From: an uncultured Eubacteriales bacterium
GTDB taxonomy: Bacteria > Bacillota > Clostridia > Oscillospirales > CAG-382
NCBI GenBank assembly: GCA_900548115.1
Contig: URJL01000017.1
Location: 1 to 38,984 of the forward strand
Direction of reading: 5' to 3'
Length of the DNA stretch: 38,984 nucleotides
A program made the translations under genes and the position numbers. Below the pieces are notes generated by a model. It did no database searches, was not told where the DNA came from, and worked only from the letters and a program-made list of their open reading frames with translations. This document shows positions 15,601-22,843 of the stretch, in pieces; position 1 is the stretch's first letter, and the number at the start of each line of letters is the position of its first letter.

Positions 15601-16308
15601 CTTTTCGCCGCCTTCGGCGAGGACGGCAGCGGCGCATATCATGAACGCGACCGCGTGATCGTTCTCGGTACAATCACGGCAAAGAAAATCAAAGTAACGC
15701 GAAACGAGGCGCGCATGGCGTTTTTGCAATTGGAGGATATGACGGGCACGATCGAGGTCATTGCCTTTTCGAACACCTTCGAGACTTTTGCTTCGCAGCT
15801 GAATCCCGACACGGTCGCGGCGTTCTCGGGCGAGATTACGGTCAAGGAGACCACAATCGGCGAGGAAACGCGGGAGGAACCCAAGCTGATTTTGCGCACG
15901 GTCATCCCCGTTCTGCCCAACGGCATGCCGCAGCCGACCGTGAGAAAGCTCCCCCGCGAGAGAAAGGCAGAACGCGAAAGAAACGGCGAAACGTATTCGC
16001 GTGCCGTCGCGCCGTCCGCCGCGTCCGAACCGTCGGCAGAAGGGGCAGAGGCGGAAAATCCGACCGGGACGAAAAGCACGGAGAGCGCGGAGAGTCTGTA
16101 TCTTCGTCTCGCGGACGAAAACGATCCGCGCTTTGCGCGGGTGCGCGCATTGCTCAGCATTTTCGCCGTGGGCGAAATCCCCGTCTTTATCTATTTCGAG
16201 AGCGAAAAAAAACTCGTCCGCGCGTCCGAAACGATAGAACTGAACGAGACGATGTACGCGCTTTTGTGCGAGATATTGGGAAAGGAAAACGTGGCGGTCA
16301 AGACGTGA
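12694..16308 (+). CDS. dnaE: DNA polymerase III subunit alpha, DnaE type
   Basis: The 1204-aa replicative polymerase has an N-terminal PHP domain (HLHLHTEYSLLDG, VTDHGVMYG). The polymerase core follows, with catalytic PDFDIDF (D403 and D405, third Asp later in the palm), and then fingers and the tandem HhH region. The OB fold (VIVLGTITAKKIKV..FLQLEDMTGTIEVIAF) is near residue 1000. After it comes an Arg/Glu/Ala-rich linker of about 50 residues and a C-terminal domain. It lacks the exonuclease insertion of PolC. The ATG at 12694 follows GAGGT. A TTG 17 codons upstream in frame is not needed. It is the last gene of the murB-whiA-dnaE run. Confidence 0.97.
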   Translation: MDFVHLHLHTEYSLLDGACRIKELPAHLKSIGQSACAVTDHGVMYGAVEFFRECEKVGVKPIIGCEIYLAPNSRFDKEKKDSDYSHLVLLCENETGYRNLIHIVSTAFIEGFYAKPRADIELLREHSEGLIALSACLSGRIPKCILRDDFDGALREALLMRDIFGEGNFFLELQDHGIPDQKRVNLALRRISRETGIPLVATNDAHYIKKEDAEAQKTLLCIQTATRLDEESGVGFPTEEFYVKSGEEMYALFSDTPEALENTAKIASRCSFRFDFSKLYLPAFTPPDGLSSKEYLYKLTYEGLDRRIAEAAEQGIALPREEYAARIEYELSVVCEMGYAEYYLIVRDFVHFAKTNGIPVGPGRGSGAGSLAAFCLGITDVDSIKYNLLFERFLNPERVSMPDFDIDFSDERRGEVIDYVARKYGADHVSQIVTFGTLKARAVLRDVGRVMGFTFAETDAVAKLVPQSLDMTIDTALSHSLELTRLYNEDYKVKKLIDLSRRLEGMPRHASMHAAGVVITDKPVMHYVPLALNHDSVVTQYTMLDVADLGLLKIDFLGLKYLTIIDHAEKDVRKKIPDFDITRVSLSDHKTYTLLSEGSTEGVFQLESAGMRNLLRRMQPRTIEDITAAISLYRPGPMDSIPKFLNNRRHPESIRYADERLADILSVTNGCIVYQEQVMQICRTLAGYTFGGADIVRRAMAKKKTEAMEKERVHFIEGAVQNGVGRAVAEEIFADMADFAKYAFNKSHAASYAFLAYRTAYLKAHFPKEYLASILSVYLESEGKLNLYIAECKKQNIAVLPPDINRSGADFTVEETGIRFGFRAIKNVGVTLIRELIAEREKNGNFKSFEDFLLRMPDINKRMLESLIKCGVFDSFGIARARLLSVFESALDTVTRRMRSQITGQTDLFSSGDEEGELALSIEYPEIPELTRKELLVMERETAGIYLSGHPLLDYTEAAQNLGTVPIGELFAAFGEDGSGAYHERDRVIVLGTITAKKIKVTRNEARMAFLQLEDMTGTIEVIAFSNTFETFASQLNPDTVAAFSGEITVKETTIGEETREEPKLILRTVIPVLPNGMPQPTVRKLPRERKAERERNGETYSRAVAPSAASEPSAEGAEAENPTGTKSTESAESLYLRLADENDPRFARVRALLSIFAVGEIPVFIYFESEKKLVRASETIELNETMYALLCEILGKENVAVKT

Positions 16309-16380
16309 GCGCGTTTCGAAAAAGCCAAAATAAAAGAGGGCTTATACCGCAAACCCTCTTTGTCCGTCAAAATGATTCAA

Positions 16381-16410
16381 GCGCCGCTCCCTGTCGGGGC
16401 GGCGCTTTTG
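16381..16410 (+). terminator. terminator after dnaE
   Basis: GCGCCGCTCC pairs with GGGGCGGCGC around CTGTC, followed by TTTTGCG. A weaker stem (AAAGAGGG/CCCTCTTT, 16333-16361) precedes it. It separates dnaE from the convergent foldase gene. Confidence 0.75.
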
Positions 16411-16446
16411 CGTTCTTATTGTTTTTGTTTTGCGCTGTCGCGAAGC

Positions 16447-17607
16447 TTATTTTTCCGTGCCTTCGTCGGAAGCGTCGGGCGTATCGGTATGGTCGGTACC
16501 CGCCGCATTTTCCGCGTTTTCATCCGAAGCGTTGTTCTTTGCTTCGTTGTCGAGCAGGATCTTTTCGCGGGTCGCTTCAAAATCGTCGGCATAAACGACC
16601 TCCAGCGTGTCGGCGACTTCGGAGAGCGCCGTGCGGAAAACCTCCTCGCAAATGCTGTCCTCGGCGGCGCTGCGGAGCGTCTCGTCCGAAAGGATATAAT
16701 CGTCGTCCATCGCGTATTTCTTGATGATGTGATAACCGTACTTGCTTTCGACGATATCGCTGATCTCGCCCTCGGCAAGATCGAAGGATTTATCCTCGAA
16801 CTCCTGAACCATCTGACCCGTGGTGAAATAATAACCCGTGTCGGGGTCCATGCCGTCTTCGCTGTATTCTTTTACAAGATCTTCGAAATTCTCACCGTTT
16901 TTGGCGCGCTCCAGAACGTTGTCGGCGCGGCTTCTTGCCTCTGCCTTCTGCTCATCGTCCAGGTCGACGGTCTTGATGAGAATATGCTTTACGCGGACAT
17001 AGTTTTCGTGAACATAATCGAGGATCTGCTCGTCGGTCGCCGTGCCTTGGTATTTGTTCACATAGATCTGGCTCTGTATAAGGCTGTTGTCCTGCAGTGC
17101 GCGGAACATGGCGTCGGTCATGTTGGCGCTCTCAAGCTCGGCGGCATACGAGGTGTTTTCTTCCTTATCGATCTTGGCAATGACCTGCGCGATATAGTTG
17201 TCCAGCGCCTTCTTGTCGTCGTCGGAAACGGTGATCGAAAGATTGTCCGCCATAACCTCGGCGGCGGCATATTCCTTTAAATACGATACGACCTGCTGCT
17301 CGACATAATCGGACATTTCGTTGTTGTCCCACATAGCGCTGTTTCCGCCGTCGTACTGACTGCGCAGATTGAGCAGATAATAGCGGTAAAGCGACGCGGA
17401 AATATCCTTGCCGCCGATGGTCATGACCGTCTTTTTATCATAATCGGTCAGGACAACGTCAGGCAAGGTGTACTCGGTTTCCGTGTTTTGATCGTTGCCC
17501 TGTCCGCCGTTTTGATCTTTCGTATCGGGGTTTTCGTCTTTTTTGGCACAGCCCGCCGCGGCAAGAAGCATGGCTGCCGTAAGCAGCATACAGAGTGTTT
17601 TTTTCAT
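16447..17607 (-). CDS. PrsA-like peptidyl-prolyl isomerase lipoprotein
   Basis: The 386-aa secreted foldase has a lipoprotein signal with the lipid-modified Cys at residue 20 (LLAAAGC). A SurA/PrsA-type helical N-terminal region spans about 60-195, a parvulin (PpiC) domain about 200-295 (VRVKHILIKT to GYHIIKKY), and a C-terminal helical part ends in an acidic low-complexity tail. PrsA proteins help exported proteins fold outside the membrane. It lies just downstream of three secreted SLH proteins, which are natural clients, but has its own transcription unit: the SLH operon terminator (17743-17775) is upstream. AAAGGAA lies about 12 nt before the ATG. Confidence 0.88.
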   Translation of the reverse strand: MKKTLCMLLTAAMLLAAAGCAKKDENPDTKDQNGGQGNDQNTETEYTLPDVVLTDYDKKTVMTIGGKDISASLYRYYLLNLRSQYDGGNSAMWDNNEMSDYVEQQVVSYLKEYAAAEVMADNLSITVSDDDKKALDNYIAQVIAKIDKEENTSYAAELESANMTDAMFRALQDNSLIQSQIYVNKYQGTATDEQILDYVHENYVRVKHILIKTVDLDDEQKAEARSRADNVLERAKNGENFEDLVKEYSEDGMDPDTGYYFTTGQMVQEFEDKSFDLAEGEISDIVESKYGYHIIKKYAMDDDYILSDETLRSAAEDSICEEVFRTALSEVADTLEVVYADDFEATREKILLDNEAKNNASDENAENAAGTDHTDTPDASDEGTEK

Positions 17608-17742
17608 AAAAATTTTGTTCCTTTCGTGGGTCAAAAAATCATTTTCGGGGGTTTTTTCCGAAAAAAAGCGGAATATTCTTCGCTTTTCTCGGGCATTTTT
17701 CTTAGTATAAACCCGAAATGTGAAGTCTGTGTGAATTTGTGC

Positions 17743-17775
17743 AAAAAAAGCGGAGGAGCCTTTGCCCCTCCGCTT
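17743..17775 (-). terminator. terminator of the SLH operon
   Basis: On the minus strand the stem AAGCGGAGG/CCTCCGCTT (17775-17767 with 17756-17748) is followed by a run of seven U (17749-17743). Confidence 0.85.
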
Positions 17776-17809
17776 CGCTTGTGTTTTTTGACTTTACCGC
17801 AAAAAGATC

Positions 17810-17872
17810 TTATGTTGTTTATGTTTATGTTTGTGCTTATGTTTGTGCTTATGTTTATGCTTACGTTTACGC
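17810..17872 (-). repeat. hexanucleotide tract at the 3' end of the SLH gene
   Basis: On the minus strand about ten units of the form RCRYAA (ACATAA, GCACAA, GCATAA, ACGTAA) follow each other. The stop codon of the upstream SLH gene is part of the first unit. In that frame TAA recurs in almost every second codon; in the next frame the tract reads Arg/His-Lys repeats. Confidence 0.85.
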
Positions 17873-18964
17873 GTTTGTTCCGCTCCGCGCCGCGTCATAA
17901 AGCCGCAGCAGCGCCGTGATCGACTGTTCGAGCGTGAAATTGTCGCGCGGGGCGAAATTTCCGCCGTCTTTTCCGATGAGGATTTTTTCTTCGCGCATAC
18001 GGTAAACGCTCTCGCGCGCCCAGTCGGAAAGCGCCGCGTCGTCGGCGTAAAGTTCGTCGGGTGCGGCTGTTTCGCCGTTTTGCTTTTCATTCAGAAAAGT
18101 ATCAAGACGGTCGAGAATCGTCGCCGCTTCCTCGCGCGTTATGGTTTCGTACGGCGAAAAGGTCGTGTCGCTCGTGCCTTTAATAATGCCGAGCGTCGAT
18201 AGCGCCGCAACCGAATGGTCGCTTTCGTCGGTAAAGGGGTTTTCGTAGACCGTGTCGGGGTTTATTTTTTCCGTTTTAACAAGAAGGTTATAGGCGAGAG
18301 CGCAAAACTGAGAGCGCGTCGCATTCTCTCGAAGATCGGCTTCGGCAAGGTCGTCGGGCAGGAACAAAGCATCCGCTTTTTTTACATAATCCGTCGCCCA
18401 ATCCGACCAAGCGCGTGTGCAATACGGCGCGTCGGAGGTAAAAACACTGTCCATATACGCGATCAGCGAGGCAGAATCCCGAATATACGCTGCGTCCTTC
18501 ACCGACACATCACGGCCGCGGTATTTTGCGACAATGTAGCGCGGCGCCATGGTAAAGGTGCTGTCGGGCGCGCCGATAAAAATGTAATCGGTATCGGTTT
18601 CTTCGCCCGCCGCGTTTTCCCAATGAACGATAAGATAATATTTTCCGTATTCCTGCTCCCAATAACGGTACGTTTCTTCGGACGCGGTTTTGGCGGCGGG
18701 GTCGGAGGTAACGACGTACGAGCCAACCTTTTCGACAAATTCGGCAAGAATGTCTCCCGTCAAAAGCCACTGTTCGGAAAGTTTGCTCCCCGTATAGGTC
18801 GCGCAAATGTCCCGAATACGGTCGCCCGAATCGATCTGATCCTTTCGGAGGTCACGGAGAGGATAGTCGTTTTCACTCGAAGCGCCGACGGAGGCAAACG
18901 TAAGGGATAAAAATACAACGAGAAAAGCAAGCGTAAGCGCAAACGCGGTTCTTTTTTTCTGCAT
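17867..18964 (-). CDS. secreted SLH-domain protein (SLH1)
   Basis: The 365-aa protein has a signal peptide (MQKKRTAFALTLAFLVV, cleavage near residue 28) and a unique beta-rich middle (30-200) that I do not recognise. Three SLH repeats span about 205-360, with TITREEAATILDRL and NFAPRDNFTLEQSITALLRL. SLH domains bind pyruvylated secondary cell-wall polysaccharide, so the protein should sit on the cell surface. The start at 18964 follows AAGGAG; an ATG eight codons upstream has no ribosome binding site. It is the last of three SLH genes spaced 33-39 bp apart. Its C-terminal 370 bp are almost identical to those of SLH3. Confidence 0.88.
   Translation of the reverse strand: MQKKRTAFALTLAFLVVFLSLTFASVGASSENDYPLRDLRKDQIDSGDRIRDICATYTGSKLSEQWLLTGDILAEFVEKVGSYVVTSDPAAKTASEETYRYWEQEYGKYYLIVHWENAAGEETDTDYIFIGAPDSTFTMAPRYIVAKYRGRDVSVKDAAYIRDSASLIAYMDSVFTSDAPYCTRAWSDWATDYVKKADALFLPDDLAEADLRENATRSQFCALAYNLLVKTEKINPDTVYENPFTDESDHSVAALSTLGIIKGTSDTTFSPYETITREEAATILDRLDTFLNEKQNGETAAPDELYADDAALSDWARESVYRMREEKILIGKDGGNFAPRDNFTLEQSITALLRLYDAARSGTNA
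17899..18268 (-). repeat. 370-bp direct repeat, copy A
   Basis: Identical by eye to 20983-21352 (constant offset 3084) except for one base (17927 versus 21011). It encodes the SLH region of SLH1. The copies diverge sharply on both sides. Confidence 0.93.
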
Positions 18965-18997
18965 GGGAATCACTCCTTCTTTCTTCATAAAAATCGC

Positions 18998-20935
18998 TTA
19001 TGATTCTTCGTCCGCAGTCTTTTCTTCCCGTAGGCGGTCATAAATCCGCAAAACGGTGACGACGGCTTGTTCTTTGGTGAAATTGCTTTTCGGGGAGAAG
19101 TTGTTTTCGGCAGTGCCGAGCAAAATTCCCTCGCCGTTCAGAGCATAAACCGCCTCTTTTGCCCAATCCGAAATGTCCGCGTCGTCGGAGAAAGTGAGAT
19201 CGGAAGGCTTTTGCACGTCCGCGCCCAAACAGCCGAGGGTGCGTTGCAGAATAGTCGCCGCCTCCTCGCGGGTCAGAAAATCGTTCGGGGCAAAGACGGT
19301 GTCGCTCTTGCCGCGAATAATACCTTTTTGCGTAAGGGTCAGCACATCTTCGTTTCGCGTGTCCGAAAAGTTTGTCTCGCCGCTCGGCTCACCCTCCGCC
19401 GCTCCTTGCTTTTGCAAAAGCAATATCAGCACATCGCAAAACTGTTCGCGGGTGATCTTGTCGGTCATAAAACCGCGCTCCATGTATTTCGGGATCAACC
19501 CGTTATTCCACGCCCGATCATAAGGCTCTCTTGCCCAGTCGGAGACATCAAGGGTCTTTTGCTTTGACGGAAGAGTTGTTGCGTATCCTACCGAACGGGT
19601 GCTGAGTTCTTTTTCCATCGCATAGCAAAACCCGACGTAATCCGAAAGAGCGCGAATTTCGCGGTTTTCCCTATTTTCGTCGATTGTAAGATACCCGCCG
19701 TCATACACGCGGACGGGTATGGACCGAGTGGAATTACTCCGAACGGTTAAGTCTAAATTATATCTCGGATTGCCCAACCAACCCGTTCCCGAAAGCACAT
19801 TTTCCGAAATTCGGTTGTCAAAAGCCGACAGGATCGCGTTTATTTCGTCTGCCTCTGCCCTCGACAAATTCCAGCTTATATGCCGCTGATCGTCAATGCC
19901 GACACTGATGTACTCGATATCGGTCACAATGTCGGTAAGGGAAAGATTTTGAGCCGAGACGGGCTGAATGTCGATCATGCGGTTCAGGACGAGACAAAAG
20001 CCGTCATAATCCGGAATCTCATAGATCTTGCCGGTGTTTTTGCCCCAAGCGGCGACAAGTAAAAGTCCGTCATCGTACACGGAAAGACCCGCTCTGTACT
20101 CGTAGCCGGAACGGTAGTAAATATCGATTTTGTATTTTTCTTTTCCCGTTATTTCGGGCGGCGATTTTTCCGGCAAAGTGACCGTTTTTAACAGCGAAAT
20201 CAGTTCCTCCCAATCCTCCGACGGCAAATTCCACGAAACATTCGGTCGGTCGAGATCCCGCACCGAGACGGCGGTAACGGTTTCCTCCACGACGCGCATA
20301 AGCGGACACAGACGCTCGACGGCAAGGATCGCTTGTTCGCGCGTGAGGTTTTTATACGGGTGATAATACCGATTGTCCCCGTCACCGACCATAACTTCGA
20401 TTCCGCGGGACGCCATAATGTAGATCGGTGTGAATCCCCACCACGAGAATTCGTCTTCGTCGAGAAATGTCCCGACGGGCGGTCTCTTGTTCAGCTGTTG
20501 TTCGGGATGACCGTTATAATACAGGCGGAACAAAATACACGCCGCGTCCTGCCGCGTGATCGGGTCGTCGGGGCAAAACTCCGTTTCGGTTTTTCCTTGC
20601 ACGATGACGTTTTCGAAAATAGCCGCACGAAGCTTCACGTTGTACAGCGTGACAACATTCGGGTTTTCGGTGTCGGTAAAGGGATTTTCTTTTATTACGT
20701 TCATCGGAAGCGTAAAGCCGTATTCGGAAAAAATCGTGACGATAAGGTCGCAAAACTCCTCCCGCGTTGTGTCACGCCGAAAATCGGTGAACGGAAAACG
20801 TTCAAGCGGCGTTGTGATATTTTCCCGCGCCCAATCGGAAATGTGATATTCCCCGTCCGAATCCGAAGCCGAAACGGGAATCGTTCCGCAAAAGAGAAAA
20901 AGCACTAAAAATAAGGTGAGGATCTTCTTGTACAT
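18998..20935 (-). CDS. large secreted SLH-domain protein (SLH2)
   Basis: The 645-aa protein has a signal peptide (MYKKILTLFLVLFLFCGTIPVSA). SLH repeats are present at both ends (about 30-215 and 450-640; ITRQDAACILFRLY, FLTREEAATILQRTL, NFTKEQAVVTVLRIYD). Between them are two copies of a domain of about 110 residues (about 215-325 and 330-445), each with a helix near DWEELISLL or EADEINAIL and a beta-segment ending in YDDGLLLV or YDGGYLTI. The same domain type seems to fill the middle of SLH1 and SLH3. AAGGAG lies 8 nt before the ATG. Having SLH blocks at both ends could crosslink wall polymers; this is inference. Confidence 0.87.
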   Translation of the reverse strand: MYKKILTLFLVLFLFCGTIPVSASDSDGEYHISDWARENITTPLERFPFTDFRRDTTREEFCDLIVTIFSEYGFTLPMNVIKENPFTDTENPNVVTLYNVKLRAAIFENVIVQGKTETEFCPDDPITRQDAACILFRLYYNGHPEQQLNKRPPVGTFLDEDEFSWWGFTPIYIMASRGIEVMVGDGDNRYYHPYKNLTREQAILAVERLCPLMRVVEETVTAVSVRDLDRPNVSWNLPSEDWEELISLLKTVTLPEKSPPEITGKEKYKIDIYYRSGYEYRAGLSVYDDGLLLVAAWGKNTGKIYEIPDYDGFCLVLNRMIDIQPVSAQNLSLTDIVTDIEYISVGIDDQRHISWNLSRAEADEINAILSAFDNRISENVLSGTGWLGNPRYNLDLTVRSNSTRSIPVRVYDGGYLTIDENRENREIRALSDYVGFCYAMEKELSTRSVGYATTLPSKQKTLDVSDWAREPYDRAWNNGLIPKYMERGFMTDKITREQFCDVLILLLQKQGAAEGEPSGETNFSDTRNEDVLTLTQKGIIRGKSDTVFAPNDFLTREEAATILQRTLGCLGADVQKPSDLTFSDDADISDWAKEAVYALNGEGILLGTAENNFSPKSNFTKEQAVVTVLRIYDRLREEKTADEES

Positions 20936-20974
20936 CGGGTTACTCCTTTGTGGTTACACATTGCGGCAAGCTTA

Positions 20975-22081
20975 TTATCCGCAAAGCCGCAGCAGCGCCG
21001 TGATCGACTGCTCGAGCGTGAAATTGTCGCGCGGGGCGAAATTTCCGCCGTCTTTTCCGATGAGGATTTTTTCTTCGCGCATACGGTAAACGCTCTCGCG
21101 CGCCCAGTCGGAAAGCGCCGCGTCGTCGGCGTAAAGTTCGTCGGGTGCGGCTGTTTCGCCGTTTTGCTTTTCATTCAGAAAAGTATCAAGACGGTCGAGA
21201 ATCGTCGCCGCTTCCTCGCGCGTTATGGTTTCGTACGGCGAAAAGGTCGTGTCGCTCGTGCCTTTAATAATGCCGAGCGTCGATAGCGCCGCAACCGAAT
21301 GGTCGCTTTCGTCGGTAAAGGGGTTTTCGTAGACCGTGTCGGGGTTTATTTTCCCGATTTTGACGAGAAAACCGTAGGCGAGAATGCAAAACTCCTTGCG
21401 CGTCGCATCTTCCCAAAAGTCTCTGTACAGAATATTCGTCGGCTCGTCTCGATGATAGGGAATCCATTCCTCCGACAGCGCGCGGCGTATGGGCTCGGTC
21501 GCCCAACTTGAATAGCCCGGGGAAAACCCTTCTGTGTTTTCGTTTAAAAAGGTATCCAAAAAGGCGACAAAACTTTCGTCAACATGAAAATCGGGATGTT
21601 CGGTAAAGTGGGGACGAGAGGCCAAAAACGAAAGCGGCGCGGTTACAATGCCGCCCTTTTGCGTAAGAACAAGGGGCGCGTATCCGTCTTTTTCCGTGTC
21701 GTCTGCTTTTTCCGCCCCAAAATTAATGGAGTATTTTCCCATTTTCTTAAAAGGATAAAGCGTATTTTCGGGATACTCCTGCGCGCAATTATATCCTTTG
21801 TAATCCACGGTATACTTTTCCGCTTCTTTGAGCAGAGCCGTGATCGATTCGCTCGACAGCTTCCACTTTCTTGCGTAACATCCGTAGGAAAGGTCTATGA
21901 TCGAAACGGAGGAAACGGCACTGTAATCCGTGCTGTCTCCGAGACCGAGAGTATCCATGATCCACGCCGCAAGCGTCGGCGGGTCATCGATAAAATTGTA
22001 AGCGCTCACGGGAAAACTTGAAAACAAAAGAAGCAACGAAAGGGTAAGAGCAAGCGCAAACGCGGTTCTTTTTTTCTGCAT
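20975..22081 (-). CDS. secreted SLH-domain protein (SLH3)
   Basis: The 368-aa protein has a signal peptide nearly identical to that of SLH1 (MQKKRTAFALALTLSLLLL), a diverged beta-rich middle (30-200), and SLH repeats at 205-368 that are the same as in SLH1 at the DNA level. It ends LLRLCG, shorter than SLH1. The start at 22081 is favoured over the ATG at 22090, which would abut the ribosome binding site. It is the first SLH gene of the operon, 67 bp after the 106-aa gene. Confidence 0.88.
   Translation of the reverse strand: MQKKRTAFALALTLSLLLLFSSFPVSAYNFIDDPPTLAAWIMDTLGLGDSTDYSAVSSVSIIDLSYGCYARKWKLSSESITALLKEAEKYTVDYKGYNCAQEYPENTLYPFKKMGKYSINFGAEKADDTEKDGYAPLVLTQKGGIVTAPLSFLASRPHFTEHPDFHVDESFVAFLDTFLNENTEGFSPGYSSWATEPIRRALSEEWIPYHRDEPTNILYRDFWEDATRKEFCILAYGFLVKIGKINPDTVYENPFTDESDHSVAALSTLGIIKGTSDTTFSPYETITREEAATILDRLDTFLNEKQNGETAAPDELYADDAALSDWARESVYRMREEKILIGKDGGNFAPRDNFTLEQSITALLRLCG
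20983..21352 (-). repeat. 370-bp direct repeat, copy B
   Basis: Partner of 17899-18268, encoding the SLH region of SLH3. See the evidence for copy A. Confidence 0.93.
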
Positions 22082-22148
22082 GGAAATCATCCTTCCTTGT
22101 AAAGAAAATGTTCAGGAAATGCTTTCTGTTTAGGCTTTCGGAAAAACG

Positions 22149-22469
22149 TCACGTATAATTGTTTGTACTCCATTCATGAAATGTTATGCTCGAACCGTGA
22201 GCGGCAACAATTGTTTGATAGTCAAAAGTGAATTTTTCGCCGGCAGATACCGTTTGCCGGTTGATATAATATCCGTTATCTGCCAAAGCATAGCCTTTGG
22301 TATCGTCCGGATTGCCGGTATCATCATGCTCCATAAGAGCTTCGGGGTAATTTGTATACAGTATCGGGCGGTTGTTTCTTGTAAATGTCAATCTTGTCCA
22401 CGTTCCTGTTGTAAGATTTGTATTGCTTAAATTGCTTCCTGTCGGGTTGAGGTAAGCAAAGGTTGCCAT
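22149..22469 (-). CDS. 106-aa protein of unknown function, first gene of the SLH operon
   Basis: I do not recognise this protein. It starts MATFAYLNPTGSNLSN, is rich in Thr, Asn, Tyr and aromatic residues, has no signal peptide or membrane segment, and looks all-beta. AAAGGAG lies 7 nt before the ATG; the longer reading frame upstream crosses the leader terminator and is not real. It is preceded by a promoter, a leader ORF and an attenuator-type terminator and followed by three SLH genes. Codon choice looks more AT-rich than in its neighbours. A small wall or export-associated protein, or a horizontally acquired gene, are both possible. Confidence 0.65.
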   Translation of the reverse strand: MATFAYLNPTGSNLSNTNLTTGTWTRLTFTRNNRPILYTNYPEALMEHDDTGNPDDTKGYALADNGYYINRQTVSAGEKFTFDYQTIVAAHGSSITFHEWSTNNYT

Positions 22470-22495
22470 AATAAACTCCTTTCGTCGTTCATCAT

Positions 22496-22540
22496 CAAAA
22501 AACACAAGCCGCTTTTCCGGTTTTCGAAAGCGGCTTGTGT
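22496..22540 (-). terminator. attenuator terminator in the leader of the SLH operon
   Basis: A perfect 14-bp stem (22540-22527 with 22515-22502) is followed by six U (22502-22497), just 27 nt before the start of the 106-aa gene. The left arm can instead pair with AAGCGGTCTTGT at 22615-22604 in the leader ORF, with one bulged base, which would be an antiterminator. Confidence 0.85.
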
Positions 22541-22560
22541 CTGTGTACGGCGTCGGAGAA

Positions 22561-22638
22561 TCAGGCGAAAAAGCGCGAAGGGCGCGTGCTTTGCCGCAGA
22601 CGGACAAGACCGCTTGCCAAAACCGCTGTCATAACCAT
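22561..22638 (-). CDS. 25-aa leader peptide of the SLH operon
   Basis: The ORF starts MVMTAVLASG and ends STRPSRFFA. GAGGGG lies about 7 nt upstream. It lies between the promoter (22705-22677) and the attenuator. Codons 8-12 contain the segment complementary to the left arm of the terminator, so ribosome position on this ORF would decide between the two structures. It is rich in Arg (four), Ala and Val; no single-amino-acid run points to the signal sensed. Confidence 0.65.
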   Translation of the reverse strand: MVMTAVLASGLVRLRQSTRPSRFFA

Positions 22639-22676
22639 GGTTATCCCCTCGCCTTCCTTTTTTCTTTTACATTTGC

Positions 22677-22705
22677 ATTGTAACACAAAATGTGAAAAAA
22701 GTCAA
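22677..22705 (-). promoter_or_regulatory. promoter of the leader/106-aa/SLH operon
   Basis: TTGACT (22705-22700), a 17-bp spacer and TACAAT (22682-22677) on the minus strand. Transcription would start at about 22670. Confidence 0.8.
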
Positions 22706-22790
22706 CAGTAAATTCGATAGAATTCGAGATTTTTTGACAAAAATTACAAAAATATGTTGCGAATTATAAAATAAAACGTTCTTACAAAAT

Positions 22791-22838
22791 GCGCACATTA
22801 CGGAATGCGCACATTACGGAATGTGCACATTACGGAAT
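22791..22838. repeat. three 16-bp tandem repeats after the ligase fusion gene
   Basis: The unit GYGCACATTACGGAAT occurs three times without gaps (22791, 22807, 22823), with one C/T difference, and ends 5 bp before the stop codon of the ligase fusion gene. GTGCAC within the unit is itself palindromic. The interval 22706-22790 is AT-rich with nothing recognised. Confidence 0.85.
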
Positions 22839-22843
22839 GTGTT

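Noticed and set aside
17794..18090. small protein with a His-Lys repeat tail
   Set aside because: It is out of frame with SLH1 and overlaps its SLH domain. It is reported only as a possible slippage product of the hexamer tract.
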